From JBHYDC01 sp051861205 (lineage in GTDB: Bacteria > Pseudomonadota > Alphaproteobacteria > Rhizobiales > Pleomorphomonadaceae), in NCBI GenBank assembly GCA_051861205.1, contig JBHYDC010000016.1, positions 36,288 through 100,287 of the forward strand: DNA of 64,000 nucleotides. Reading direction: 5' to 3'. The position numbers and the translations under genes were made by a program. Shown one piece after another: positions 48,515-57,152 of the stretch. Position 1 is the first letter of the stretch. The number at the start of each line of letters is the position of its first letter. The notes under the pieces were generated by a model that was not told where the DNA came from, searched no databases, and saw nothing but the letters and a program-made list of their open reading frames with translations.

Positions 48515-49936
48515 TTAGAACTGGAAGTAGAGGAAGGGTGAGTAGCTGTCAGCCGACATCTTCAGGACGGCGAGCGCGAACAGCCCGACAAGCGCGACCC
48601 GGCCCGTTCCCGCCGCCAGTGCGCCGCGACCGGCGCTGAGGGCGGCGCGGGCGATCGTGGGCATGCGCGGCTCGATGAAGACGATGGCGATCGCGATGAG
48701 GAGGAAGGCGATCTGCATGTCGGGCAAACGCCATGCCATCTCCGGGGTGATCGCAAAGCCGTTGAGGCCGATCATGCCGCCGTAGAAGCTGAAGGCCGTG
48801 GCGGCGTCGGGCGCGCGGAACATGACCCAGCCGAGCATGACGGCGACGATGGTGAGCGGCCATGCAAGGGCGCGGGGCCAGGGGCTCTCGATGCCCTTGG
48901 CGCCCATCGCGCGTTCCAGCGCCAGGATCGCGCCATGCCAGCCGCCCCAGATCAGGAACGTCCAATTGGCGCCGTGCCAGAGGCCGCCGAGCAGCATGGT
49001 GAGGAAGAGGTTGGCGTAGGTTCTGGCCTTCCCATGCCGATTGCCGCCGAGCGTGATGTAGAGATAATCGCGCAGCCACTGCGAGAGCGAGATGTGCCAG
49101 CGCCGCCAGAACTCGGTGATCGAGCGGGAGATATAGGGGCAATCGAAATTCTGGATCAGGCGGAAGCCGATCATAAGCCCGAGGCCGATCGCCATCTCGG
49201 AGTAGCCGGAGAAGTCGAAATAGAGCTGGATCGTGTAGGCGATGGTGCCGAGCCAAGCTTCCTGGAAGGTCGGGCTGGCGGCCGAGAACAGGGTGTCGGC
49301 GAGCGGGGCGACGCTGTCGGCGATCAGCACCTTTTTGGCAAACCCCACCATGAACCAGATGCAGCCTTCGTTGAACTTTTCGAAGGTGTGGGTGCGGGCG
49401 ACGATCTGTTCGGAAAGATCCTTGTAGCGCATTACCGGACCGGCGATCAGGTGCGGGTAAAGCGCAAGGAAGGCCGCAAAATCAAGGAAGTTGCGGGCGG
49501 GGGGCGCGTCCTTTCGGTAGATATCCATCATGTAGCTGATAGATTCGAAGATGAAGAACGAGATGCCGATCGGCAGGATCACATGCATCGCGAAAATGCT
49601 GCCGGGCGACGTAATGCCGAGCGTGTCGATGAGGCTGCCGGTGAAGAAGTTCCAGTATTTGAAGTAGAACAACACCATGAGGCTGCCGACGCAGCCGATT
49701 ATGGTGCGCAGCTTGGCGGACTCGCGCGTGTCGGCGCTCGCGATGAGGTGGCCGATCCAATAGCTCCACAGCGTCACGGCGGCGTAGAGCGCGAGGAAAT
49801 CGATGCGCCACCAGCCGTAGAACGTCCACGAACCGACCACGATGACAAGCGAGCGGGCGCGGGCGGGGGCCAAGTAGTAGATGGCCAGAAAGAGCGGCAG
49901 GAAGACGAAAACGAAGATGTTGGACGAAAAGATCAT
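48515..49936 (-). CDS. algI: MBOAT acetyltransferase AlgI
   Basis: Integral membrane O-acyltransferase that carries acetyl groups across the inner membrane. The 473 residues start MIFSSNIFVFVFLPLFLAIYYLAP and contain family blocks LPIGISFFIFESISYMMDIYRKD, ALYPHLIAGPVMRYKDL, SITEFWRRWHISLSQWLRDYLYITLGGNR and the catalytic histidine in LLGGLWHGANWTFLIWGGWHG. The ATG overlaps the stop of the large Sel1 gene. MBOAT genes of this kind also serve other glycans, but the neighbours make alginate the likely substrate. Confidence 0.93.
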   Translation of the reverse strand: MIFSSNIFVFVFLPLFLAIYYLAPARARSLVIVVGSWTFYGWWRIDFLALYAAVTLWSYWIGHLIASADTRESAKLRTIIGCVGSLMVLFYFKYWNFFTGSLIDTLGITSPGSIFAMHVILPIGISFFIFESISYMMDIYRKDAPPARNFLDFAAFLALYPHLIAGPVMRYKDLSEQIVARTHTFEKFNEGCIWFMVGFAKKVLIADSVAPLADTLFSAASPTFQEAWLGTIAYTIQLYFDFSGYSEMAIGLGLMIGFRLIQNFDCPYISRSITEFWRRWHISLSQWLRDYLYITLGGNRHGKARTYANLFLTMLLGGLWHGANWTFLIWGGWHGAILALERAMGAKGIESPWPRALAWPLTIVAVMLGWVMFRAPDAATAFSFYGGMIGLNGFAITPEMAWRLPDMQIAFLLIAIAIVFIEPRMPTIARAALSAGRGALAAGTGRVALVGLFALAVLKMSADSYSPFLYFQF

Positions 49937-52900
49937 CCGTTATTCCCTTGCGGCGGCGCGGTTTCGTTCGAGCCGGACTGGAGGTCAGGCACGATCGGTT
50001 CGCGCCCGGCTTTGATGGCTTCGAGCAGGCGAACCGAGCCTTTGTGACCGGATGCGGCGGATTTCTTCAGCCAAGCGAGGGCATCTTCCCGGGCCCCGCT
50101 GTGCCAGCGCAGATCGGTGCGCATCATCATCGCGAGGCGGAACATGGCCCCCGCGCTTCCGTTCTCGGCGGCTTTGGTGAGCCAGACGATCGATTGGTCG
50201 AACGCATCGGGCGCGTCTTGCAGGTTGTAGAAGGAGAAGAGGTCATACATGGCGCCGACGGAGCCTTGGGCCGCAGCTTTCTCCAGCCATTTGCGGCCCT
50301 GTTCGGTGTCGCGGGCCGTGCCGTAGCCGGCGATCAGCGCCTTGCCGATCTCCTGCATGGCCTCCACGCTGCCGGCTTGTGCGGCGCGGTAGAAGTTGGA
50401 GAAGGACTGTTCGGCATCGATGGAGATGCCAGCGCCGGAGGCGAACATCTTGCCAAGGTCCACCATGGCGTCGCGCGAGCCGGCGTCGGCGGCGCGAGTG
50501 TACCATAGGTGGGCGGCTTCTGCGTCGCGCGCTGTGCCGATGCCGTCGAGATAGGCGTGGGCGACGCGAAGCTGCGCCGTCAGGCCGCCAAGCTTCGCCG
50601 CGCGCAAGTAAAGCGCGAAAGCCGATTGGGTATCCACGGCGCCGGCTTTGCCCGTGCTGTGGATTTCGGCGAGCCGTCCGAGCGCCTTCAGATTGTCCGG
50701 CGACGCGACGAGCGCCTCTTCGAGAAGCTGTTGAGCCTGACGGGCGTCCGACATCGAAGCGCCGTCAATGAGCAGGGCGTCCACCACCCGGATGGCGGGT
50801 GCGGCAGAACCATCCCTGGCGGCCGAGCGCGCCCAGCGGATGGCGGAGACTTTGTCCGGCTTGCCCGTGGCGGCACCGGAGAGATAAGCGTCGACGAGCA
50901 CGCCCGTCGCGTCGCTTTCGCCCCGGTTGGCGATCCGTTCGAGCTGGCGGATGCTGCCGGCGCGAGCGGCGGGATCTGGAAATCGCAGGGCGGTCGTTGC
51001 GGCCAAGAGTTGGATGCGCGGTTCGCTCGCGCCTGCCGCGGCCGCGCGGTCGAGAAGTTTGCGCGCCGCCGTGAGGCGTTTGGCGTTTTGCGTTTGGTCG
51101 AGGTAAAGGTCCGCCAAGCGCAGCATGGCGGTGGGGTTGCCTGCATCGACTGCGCTTTGCCAGATCTTTTCGGCCTTGGCGACCTTGCCGGCGTTGACCA
51201 AGAGATCGCCGATGCCGACAGCGCCGTTGAGGTCGCCCGCATCCCAGGCCTGCTGATAGAGATCGCGGGCGCGGGCAAGGCCTTCGTCGCTTCCGGTGCC
51301 GCGTTGGTAATCAGCGAGGACCACGAGCGCGTTGGTGTTCCCGGCCTCCCACGCGCGCCGCATCCAGCCTTCGCCCTCGGCGGGATTGGCGGGAAGCGCG
51401 CCGCGCCCGGTCAAATAGATGCGGCCGATCGCGATCATTGCGGTGCTGCTGCCCGCCTCGGCGGCGCTGCGGTAGAGCGACAAGGCGGCTTGGACGTTTT
51501 CTTCGGAACAGGCGGTTTCGAGGATCAGGCGGGCTTTGGCCTCATAGGCGCCGACAACGCCGAGCGAGATCGCACGATCGTAAAGAGCGGCGGCATTGCC
51601 GGGCGAGCGCGGCAGGACACGGCCGGACCGGTAGAGATTGGCAAGCACCAGCATGGCCTCGCCGTCGTTAGCTTCGGCCGCCGTTTGGAGAAGCGCGACG
51701 ATGCGGGCCGCCGTTTTTTCATCGACGGCATAGCCGCCTCGGAACGCGAAATCCGCCGCTTCCACCGTGCCGGATCGTTCGCCGCGCTCGGCCATGGCGA
51801 GGAAGAGGCGAAGCGCAAGATCGCCCGATCCTGGAGCGTCCACCCGGTCGCGGAACTGGCGGCCGAAGGACACGAGCGAGAGGGGGGCGGTGCCGGGCGC
51901 GGCAATCAATCGCTCTACGGTTGCCTCAGCCGCCGCGCGGTCCTGGGTGAAGGGCGCCGCGCCGGTGAGTTGGAAGAGGGCGCGGAAGTAAAGCCCTTCA
52001 GGATCCTCCACTTCGTTGAGGAGGGCAAGGGTGTAGGCGGCGGTCTCTGCATCGACCGGCAAGGGGCCGCCCTTGGCGTAGGAGCGCACGACCACCCTGG
52101 CCGCTTCCCGGCTACCGGCCGCGATGGCCGCGGCGACGGCATCCAGCGCGGGTGCGGTTCGATCGGCCGTGTTTCCGAGCGCGACGAATGGCTCGACGGC
52201 GGGGCTGTAGCCGAGGTCGAGTGCCATGCGCAGGAAGCGCTCGGCTTCCTCTGGGTTTTCCGGGATGCCGTCGCCCTTCGCATATGCTTGCCAGAGCGCG
52301 AAGGCCGCGCGGCCGGAGGTTTCCGCACGCAGGCGCAGGAGCATAAGCTCCTGGCCTCGGAGCGAGCGGCGGCGATCCGGAACGGTTTCGAGACGCGCGA
52401 GGCCGGCGGCGGCTTCGGGCTGACGGGCGGCGAGGCCGACGGCATAGAGCCGCCGGGCTTCATCGCGGGCCGCTTCATGCGGACGGCCGGCGAGGATACG
52501 GTCGGCGAGGAGGATTGCGGCTGCGCCGTCGCCGGCCTTCGCGGCGTCACGGAGCAAGGCCATGGCGCGGGCGGCGTCGGTGCCCCGTTCGAGCAAGATC
52601 CGGCCGAGCACGCCTGCAGCTTCCGGATCGTTTCCAGCCTTACCGGCGAGTACGCCTTCGAGCACCGCGATTGCCCGTTCTGGATCGGGGCGCATCAGCG
52701 GGTTCGTGGCGGAAACCTGGATGCCGGACGCGTAGCGCTTACCGAGCTTGATCTTATCCGCAGGGTCGGTCGAGCTTTCCAGGCGGTCGATCTCTTCAGT
52801 CATTGCGGCGTAGCGGTCGGCGGCGTCTAGCGCGGTTGTTTCCACGATCGTCGTTGCCGCGAAGCCGGCCGGGATTGGCGCGCCGATGGCAAGCGCGAGG

Positions 52901-52956
52901 GCCGCCACAAGGACTAGCCGGGAGACGGTGAGGGGAAGGCGGCGGGGCGTTGTCAC
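49933..52956 (-). CDS. large periplasmic Sel1-repeat protein, AlgK-like (second copy)
   Basis: A 1007-residue protein with an N-terminal signal (about 1-33, PAGFA|ATT) and Sel1 repeats through most of its length, for example AFALWQAYAKGDGIPENPEEAERFLRMALDLGYSPA and AHAYLDGIGTARDAEAAHLWYTRAADAGSRDAMVDLGKMFASGAGIS. It has no lipobox cysteine. GTG start overlaps the algG stop (GTGA), and its stop overlaps algI. It occupies a slot next to algG and is the better positional candidate for an AlgK role. I cannot tell which of the two large Sel1 proteins is the functional AlgK. Confidence 0.75.
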   Translation of the reverse strand: MTTPRRLPLTVSRLVLVAALALAIGAPIPAGFAATTIVETTALDAADRYAAMTEEIDRLESSTDPADKIKLGKRYASGIQVSATNPLMRPDPERAIAVLEGVLAGKAGNDPEAAGVLGRILLERGTDAARAMALLRDAAKAGDGAAAILLADRILAGRPHEAARDEARRLYAVGLAARQPEAAAGLARLETVPDRRRSLRGQELMLLRLRAETSGRAAFALWQAYAKGDGIPENPEEAERFLRMALDLGYSPAVEPFVALGNTADRTAPALDAVAAAIAAGSREAARVVVRSYAKGGPLPVDAETAAYTLALLNEVEDPEGLYFRALFQLTGAAPFTQDRAAAEATVERLIAAPGTAPLSLVSFGRQFRDRVDAPGSGDLALRLFLAMAERGERSGTVEAADFAFRGGYAVDEKTAARIVALLQTAAEANDGEAMLVLANLYRSGRVLPRSPGNAAALYDRAISLGVVGAYEAKARLILETACSEENVQAALSLYRSAAEAGSSTAMIAIGRIYLTGRGALPANPAEGEGWMRRAWEAGNTNALVVLADYQRGTGSDEGLARARDLYQQAWDAGDLNGAVGIGDLLVNAGKVAKAEKIWQSAVDAGNPTAMLRLADLYLDQTQNAKRLTAARKLLDRAAAAGASEPRIQLLAATTALRFPDPAARAGSIRQLERIANRGESDATGVLVDAYLSGAATGKPDKVSAIRWARSAARDGSAAPAIRVVDALLIDGASMSDARQAQQLLEEALVASPDNLKALGRLAEIHSTGKAGAVDTQSAFALYLRAAKLGGLTAQLRVAHAYLDGIGTARDAEAAHLWYTRAADAGSRDAMVDLGKMFASGAGISIDAEQSFSNFYRAAQAGSVEAMQEIGKALIAGYGTARDTEQGRKWLEKAAAQGSVGAMYDLFSFYNLQDAPDAFDQSIVWLTKAAENGSAGAMFRLAMMMRTDLRWHSGAREDALAWLKKSAASGHKGSVRLLEAIKAGREPIVPDLQSGSNETAPPQGNNG

Positions 52957-55900
52957 ATCGAGCCTCCCACTTTGGGCATCTTCGGGGGCAGCGGGCAGCC
53001 GGCCGCGTCGATCTCGCGCGGGCTGACTTCAAGCCCCGTGGCGCGGACGGTGACCGGGTCGTCACTGGCGTAATGAAGGAGGTGCACCCGCATCGGCTTC
53101 AATTCGCCGCCGAAAAGGTTCGGGCCCTGGTCGAGGAAGAGGTTTGCTTGGAGCCCGACTTCCGATAGACCGCGCGCGCTGATGCCTGCGGCGTTGCCGC
53201 GGATGGTGTTGCGGGCTGCGCTGAAGGACAGCGCCGGGGTGTAGGGGTCCTGCTCCAAATCGCGCATGACTTCGCCGTCCGTGGCGGTCAGAACGGAGGT
53301 GTAGCCTTCGATGCCCGGGCCCTTGTTGGCCGAAAGGTCGTTGTCCGCGATCACGATGTTCCAGGAATTGCGGATCTTGATGCCGCTGCGCTCGTTGCCG
53401 CCGAAAACGTTGCCGGCGATTTCCGCGCAGGGGCTTTCATAGACGGTCATGCCGTCGCCCCGGTTGCCTTGGCCGGTGTTGGCGTAGATCACGTTGCCGG
53501 TGCTGTTCCGGTCGAGCATGAACCCCGATCCGCCGTTTCGGACCGACAGGTTGCCGACGATCCAGCTATCGCGCACGTCGCGCGAGAGAATGACGCCGTG
53601 CTTCGTTTCGGTGCCGAAGACGGTGTTGTAGGCCATGACGAGACGATGCGAGCGATCGTGCGGGTCGAGCCCGTAGACGATGTTGTCGCGAAATTCGTTG
53701 CCGATGATGATGAGATCGTCGGCTTCATAGGTGTAGAGGCCGTAGAGAAGGTTTTCGAACGAGCTATCCACCAGGGTGCCTGCGGGGCGCTTCTGGGCTT
53801 CGTCGGTGGTGTCGCTGATTTTTGGACCCGACGAGAAGGTCAGCCCGTAGGATTTGCCGGCGGAATAGCCGAGTGCCAGCACGCGGGCCCCCGCGATGTC
53901 GGTTTCGCTGCCGCTCCAGGTGGTGATGAAGGGGCGGAAATCGTGCCGGTGCGCGTAGTCGGCGAAGGCCGGTGCGCCCTTCTCTTCATCCCAGCCGACG
54001 AGGGTCGTGTCGGTGACGAACAGGCGCCCGGCGTTGACGATGAAGGCGCCGGCCGTGGAGGAGATGCGCACTTCCGGGCTGTCCTGGCCAGACATGATGA
54101 GGGTGGCGTCGGGGCCGATCACGAGGGGCACGCGCAGGGTGTAGATGCCGCCTTCGCGAACGAGTTGGCGGCCCGAACTGGTGTCACTGGCGCGAAGCAG
54201 GTCGCGGACGGTGAACACGCCGGATGTGAGGAAGATGAAGGTCGGGTTGATCGTGCCTTGCGTTTTGAGAATATGCTCGCGGGTGGTGGTACCGACGACG
54301 TCTTCCAGGAATTTGGAATTGAAGCGGTTGAGCTGCGTGAAGCGGTTGAGGCCGGCAAGCGACAACTCGCCAATGCCGGGCAGGGGCATCGGCACCTTCG
54401 CCCGCACGCTGGCTGCCGTGACGGCGAGGTTCGGCATAGCGGCATGGGCGGCGGGGGTGCTGTTGGCGACGCCGTCGCCCGTCATGATGACGAGGCCGGG
54501 AACCGCGTAAACGCCGGAGCTTGCATTCGGCTGGTTCGCCGGGGTGCGCGGGGCGGCGGCCTTGCCAGCGAGGCGGCCGGCGCCATCGAGCCGGGCTGCC
54601 TCAGCCTCCGCGATCGTGCGGAACGTGGCGACGCGCAGGGTGTAATCGCTGAGCGTCTCCACGCGCTTCAGGGCTGCGTCGAGCTTGCCGAGCTTGGCTT
54701 CCACGACGGCGACGGCGGCAAGCGCCCGTTCCCGCGTGGCGCGATCCTCGATAGCAGCGACGCTGGCCGATGCCGCGTCGATCTGGCCTGCTTCGGCGAG
54801 GCGGCGGGCGGCGGTGACACTCGCGTCCTCATTCCGGGGGGTGGGTGGCGCTTGGATCGCGGTAGCAAGGGCGTCGGCTTGGCTTCTCAGCGCCGGATCG
54901 AGGTCTGCGGTGTCGCGGACCGCGCGGGTCACCGAGGCGGCGATCGTTTCGTATCCGGCGTCTTGGATAGCCAATGCGAGGTCGAGCCGCTTTTGCGCGC
55001 GCAACGGGCCGGGGAGAAGCCGCACGGTGTCGAGCGCGGCGAGGTTTCGGCCCTGTGCCTTTTGGCCGGTCACGACATGCTCGATGGCCTGGATCTGCTG
55101 ATCGGGGTCGCTCAAGGCGGATGCGAGCAAAGCGGCGGTGTCGTCTTCCTGTTCGGCGATGAGCCGATCGAGGATGGCGCGGTTGAGGCCGACGTCGGCC
55201 GGCACGCGGCCGGCCGCCAGCCAAGCGGCGTTCTTGGTGCCAAGGGTGTCCGTGCCTAGGATCGTGGAGATGGAGGCGGCGGTGGTGTAGGTGCCGTCCG
55301 GATCGACTGCATCCGCAGCTCTGGCCGCGAATTCGCGCACCACGGCCGAGCGAGGTTCAACGGCTGTGAAGCTTTCCAGTGCCACCGCGATCAGGCCGGA
55401 GCGGGGCCTTGGGTCGCCGTTCGCGATGAGCTTCACGATTTCGGTCAGCGCGGGGTCCCGTGCGGCGTCGGTGGGAACCAGGCGGGCTACACGTTCGGCA
55501 AGCTGGCCGTAGCGGGAGGCCCGTTCGAGGTTTCCGATCGCCAGATTCGCCTTACCAACGGCGATCAGACCGTTCATGTGCTCGGCGGGGTCGGTGAGCG
55601 TTGCAACGAGCCGGTCCAGATCCACGAAGTCGGCGGTGATGGCCTCGGCGGGCCGCTTTGCGGCTGTGAGCCATTCGATGTTGGCAGCGATCAAGGCCAG
55701 CGTCAGCGTTCGCTGGTCTATGCCGGAGCCTGCGAGGCGGTCCAGCGCGGCTTTCGCGGCGTTCGTGGTTGCTTGGGTTTCCGGGTCGGTCGTGGCCGGG
55801 CGTGCCGCGGCGGCGGTGAGCGAGGAGAATGTGTCGAGCGCGCTTTTCAAGCCGCTGTGTGCGGTGTCTGTATCGGCATCGGCCGAGGCGTAGGCGGCGC

Positions 55901-56075
55901 GCACGTCGCGTTCCAATCGCTCGATTTCGGGCAGGTCGAGATTGGCGATTGAGATGGCAAGCCGATCAGCCGCGAGCGATGGCGGCGGGACCAGACCGGC
56001 ACAGATAGCCGCAAGCCCGACGATCGACGCGGCGAGCGTTGCTACCGAGCGTATCCGGCGACGGATTTCGGTCAT
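52953..56075 (-). CDS. algG: mannuronan C5-epimerase AlgG with a large N-terminal extension
   Basis: Converts mannuronate to guluronate in the periplasmic polymer. The last 515 or so residues of 1040 cover the whole length of known AlgG: a right-handed beta-helix with the catalytic DPHD motif at about 804-807 (NIVYGLDPHDRSHRLVM), followed by repeats such as NGGSGFMLDRNSTGNVIYANTGQGNRGDGMTVYES. The first 500 residues after the signal peptide (about 1-35) are helical and TPR-like, without a family I recognise. ATG 56075 with AGGAG eight bases upstream is preferred to GTG 56096. Confidence 0.87.
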   Translation of the reverse strand: MTEIRRRIRSVATLAASIVGLAAICAGLVPPPSLAADRLAISIANLDLPEIERLERDVRAAYASADADTDTAHSGLKSALDTFSSLTAAAARPATTDPETQATTNAAKAALDRLAGSGIDQRTLTLALIAANIEWLTAAKRPAEAITADFVDLDRLVATLTDPAEHMNGLIAVGKANLAIGNLERASRYGQLAERVARLVPTDAARDPALTEIVKLIANGDPRPRSGLIAVALESFTAVEPRSAVVREFAARAADAVDPDGTYTTAASISTILGTDTLGTKNAAWLAAGRVPADVGLNRAILDRLIAEQEDDTAALLASALSDPDQQIQAIEHVVTGQKAQGRNLAALDTVRLLPGPLRAQKRLDLALAIQDAGYETIAASVTRAVRDTADLDPALRSQADALATAIQAPPTPRNEDASVTAARRLAEAGQIDAASASVAAIEDRATRERALAAVAVVEAKLGKLDAALKRVETLSDYTLRVATFRTIAEAEAARLDGAGRLAGKAAAPRTPANQPNASSGVYAVPGLVIMTGDGVANSTPAAHAAMPNLAVTAASVRAKVPMPLPGIGELSLAGLNRFTQLNRFNSKFLEDVVGTTTREHILKTQGTINPTFIFLTSGVFTVRDLLRASDTSSGRQLVREGGIYTLRVPLVIGPDATLIMSGQDSPEVRISSTAGAFIVNAGRLFVTDTTLVGWDEEKGAPAFADYAHRHDFRPFITTWSGSETDIAGARVLALGYSAGKSYGLTFSSGPKISDTTDEAQKRPAGTLVDSSFENLLYGLYTYEADDLIIIGNEFRDNIVYGLDPHDRSHRLVMAYNTVFGTETKHGVILSRDVRDSWIVGNLSVRNGGSGFMLDRNSTGNVIYANTGQGNRGDGMTVYESPCAEIAGNVFGGNERSGIKIRNSWNIVIADNDLSANKGPGIEGYTSVLTATDGEVMRDLEQDPYTPALSFSAARNTIRGNAAGISARGLSEVGLQANLFLDQGPNLFGGELKPMRVHLLHYASDDPVTVRATGLEVSPREIDAAGCPLPPKMPKVGGSM

Positions 56076-56089
56076 GGGGCTTGCTCCTA

Positions 56090-57097
56090 TCACCACAGAC
56101 GATCCACCTTGGGCGGCATCCAGGCGACATCGATGGGCTTTTGTGCGGGTTCGCCGGTCAGATCGAAGCGAACGGAGACGGCGCTGCCGACTTCGGTGTG
56201 GAGATCGCGGACCGTTTCGATCCGCAGCAGCACGCGCAGGTCCGCACTACCTTCACCGGGGGGTAGGACGTTGCCAAAGCCGACGGGCACGGTCTCGCGG
56301 GCGCCGTCCGCGTAGGTGATGCGAGCCCTCGCGCCACGGGCCACTTTCACCGCGTTCTTTATGCCGAGGCTTACCAGGATGTAAGGCCGCGCTTCCGGCG
56401 GGGTGACCACCATGACGGCCTGCCCTGGACGGATCTTGTCGCCCGGACGGGCGAGGCGCTGGGCTACCGAGCCCGTGAGTGGGCTTTGCGACGCGAGTTC
56501 GAAACCGGAGCCGGTTTGGACGCCGAACACAGGTTCGCCGGCCTGAACCGTTTGGCGGTTGGTGAGATAGATCAGCCGACCGCTTTTTTCCGCTCTGATC
56601 ACCTCGCCGCCGGTTGTGACCCGCGCGACGTCGGCGTTCACGGTCAGGAAGCGGATGTAGCTTTCAACCGCGATGGTCACGCCGAACACAAGCGTCAACG
56701 CGGCCAAGCCCGCGATCATGCCCCGGTCTCGCCGGGTCTTGGTGCGCCCGGCGGGATCGCGGGTGGGTAGCGGCAGTGGTTCGAGGTCCAGGATATGGCG
56801 GAAACGCTGTTTGCCTTCCCCTTGAGCAATCAAGGCCAGCGTCGCGAGCGTGTTGGCGGGCGCAACGACGCGGAACATCGCCCGTCCATCGCCGGAATGG
56901 TCCACGGTTTCCCGCTCGACCACCGCTGCGATCGTGGTGCCGATCGGCCCGTCGGCCATGGCAATGCGAGCGGCGCCCTTGCCGACCGGTGCGGTTCCAT
57001 CATCCGCGACGGTGACGCCCGTCGCGGACATGGCGACAACCTTGAACTGCCGATTGCCAAGATGGAGGAAAAATTTCGGAATGGATGTGTCTCTCAT
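56090..57097 (-). CDS. second Alg44-like membrane-fusion protein lacking a clear PilZ motif
   Basis: A 335-residue protein with a cytoplasmic N-terminal domain (about 1-125), one membrane helix (about 127-150, GMIAGLAALTLVFGVTIAVESYIRFL) and a periplasmic HlyD-like part (GGEVIRAEKSGRLIYLTNRQTVQAGEPVFGVQTG ... PGDKIRPGQAVMVVTPP). The layout equals Alg44, which is encoded two genes upstream. The RxxxR and D/NxSxxG residues for c-di-GMP are not visible, so the N-terminus may be a degenerate PilZ domain or a different one. It sits between algA and algG. Confidence 0.7.
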   Translation of the reverse strand: MRDTSIPKFFLHLGNRQFKVVAMSATGVTVADDGTAPVGKGAARIAMADGPIGTTIAAVVERETVDHSGDGRAMFRVVAPANTLATLALIAQGEGKQRFRHILDLEPLPLPTRDPAGRTKTRRDRGMIAGLAALTLVFGVTIAVESYIRFLTVNADVARVTTGGEVIRAEKSGRLIYLTNRQTVQAGEPVFGVQTGSGFELASQSPLTGSVAQRLARPGDKIRPGQAVMVVTPPEARPYILVSLGIKNAVKVARGARARITYADGARETVPVGFGNVLPPGEGSADLRVLLRIETVRDLHTEVGSAVSVRFDLTGEPAQKPIDVAWMPPKVDRLW

Positions 57098-57152
57098 TCT
57101 ATGCGGTCCGGCATCACGAGGAATCCGGGTATCGGGCGCGGGGAGGGTGGCC

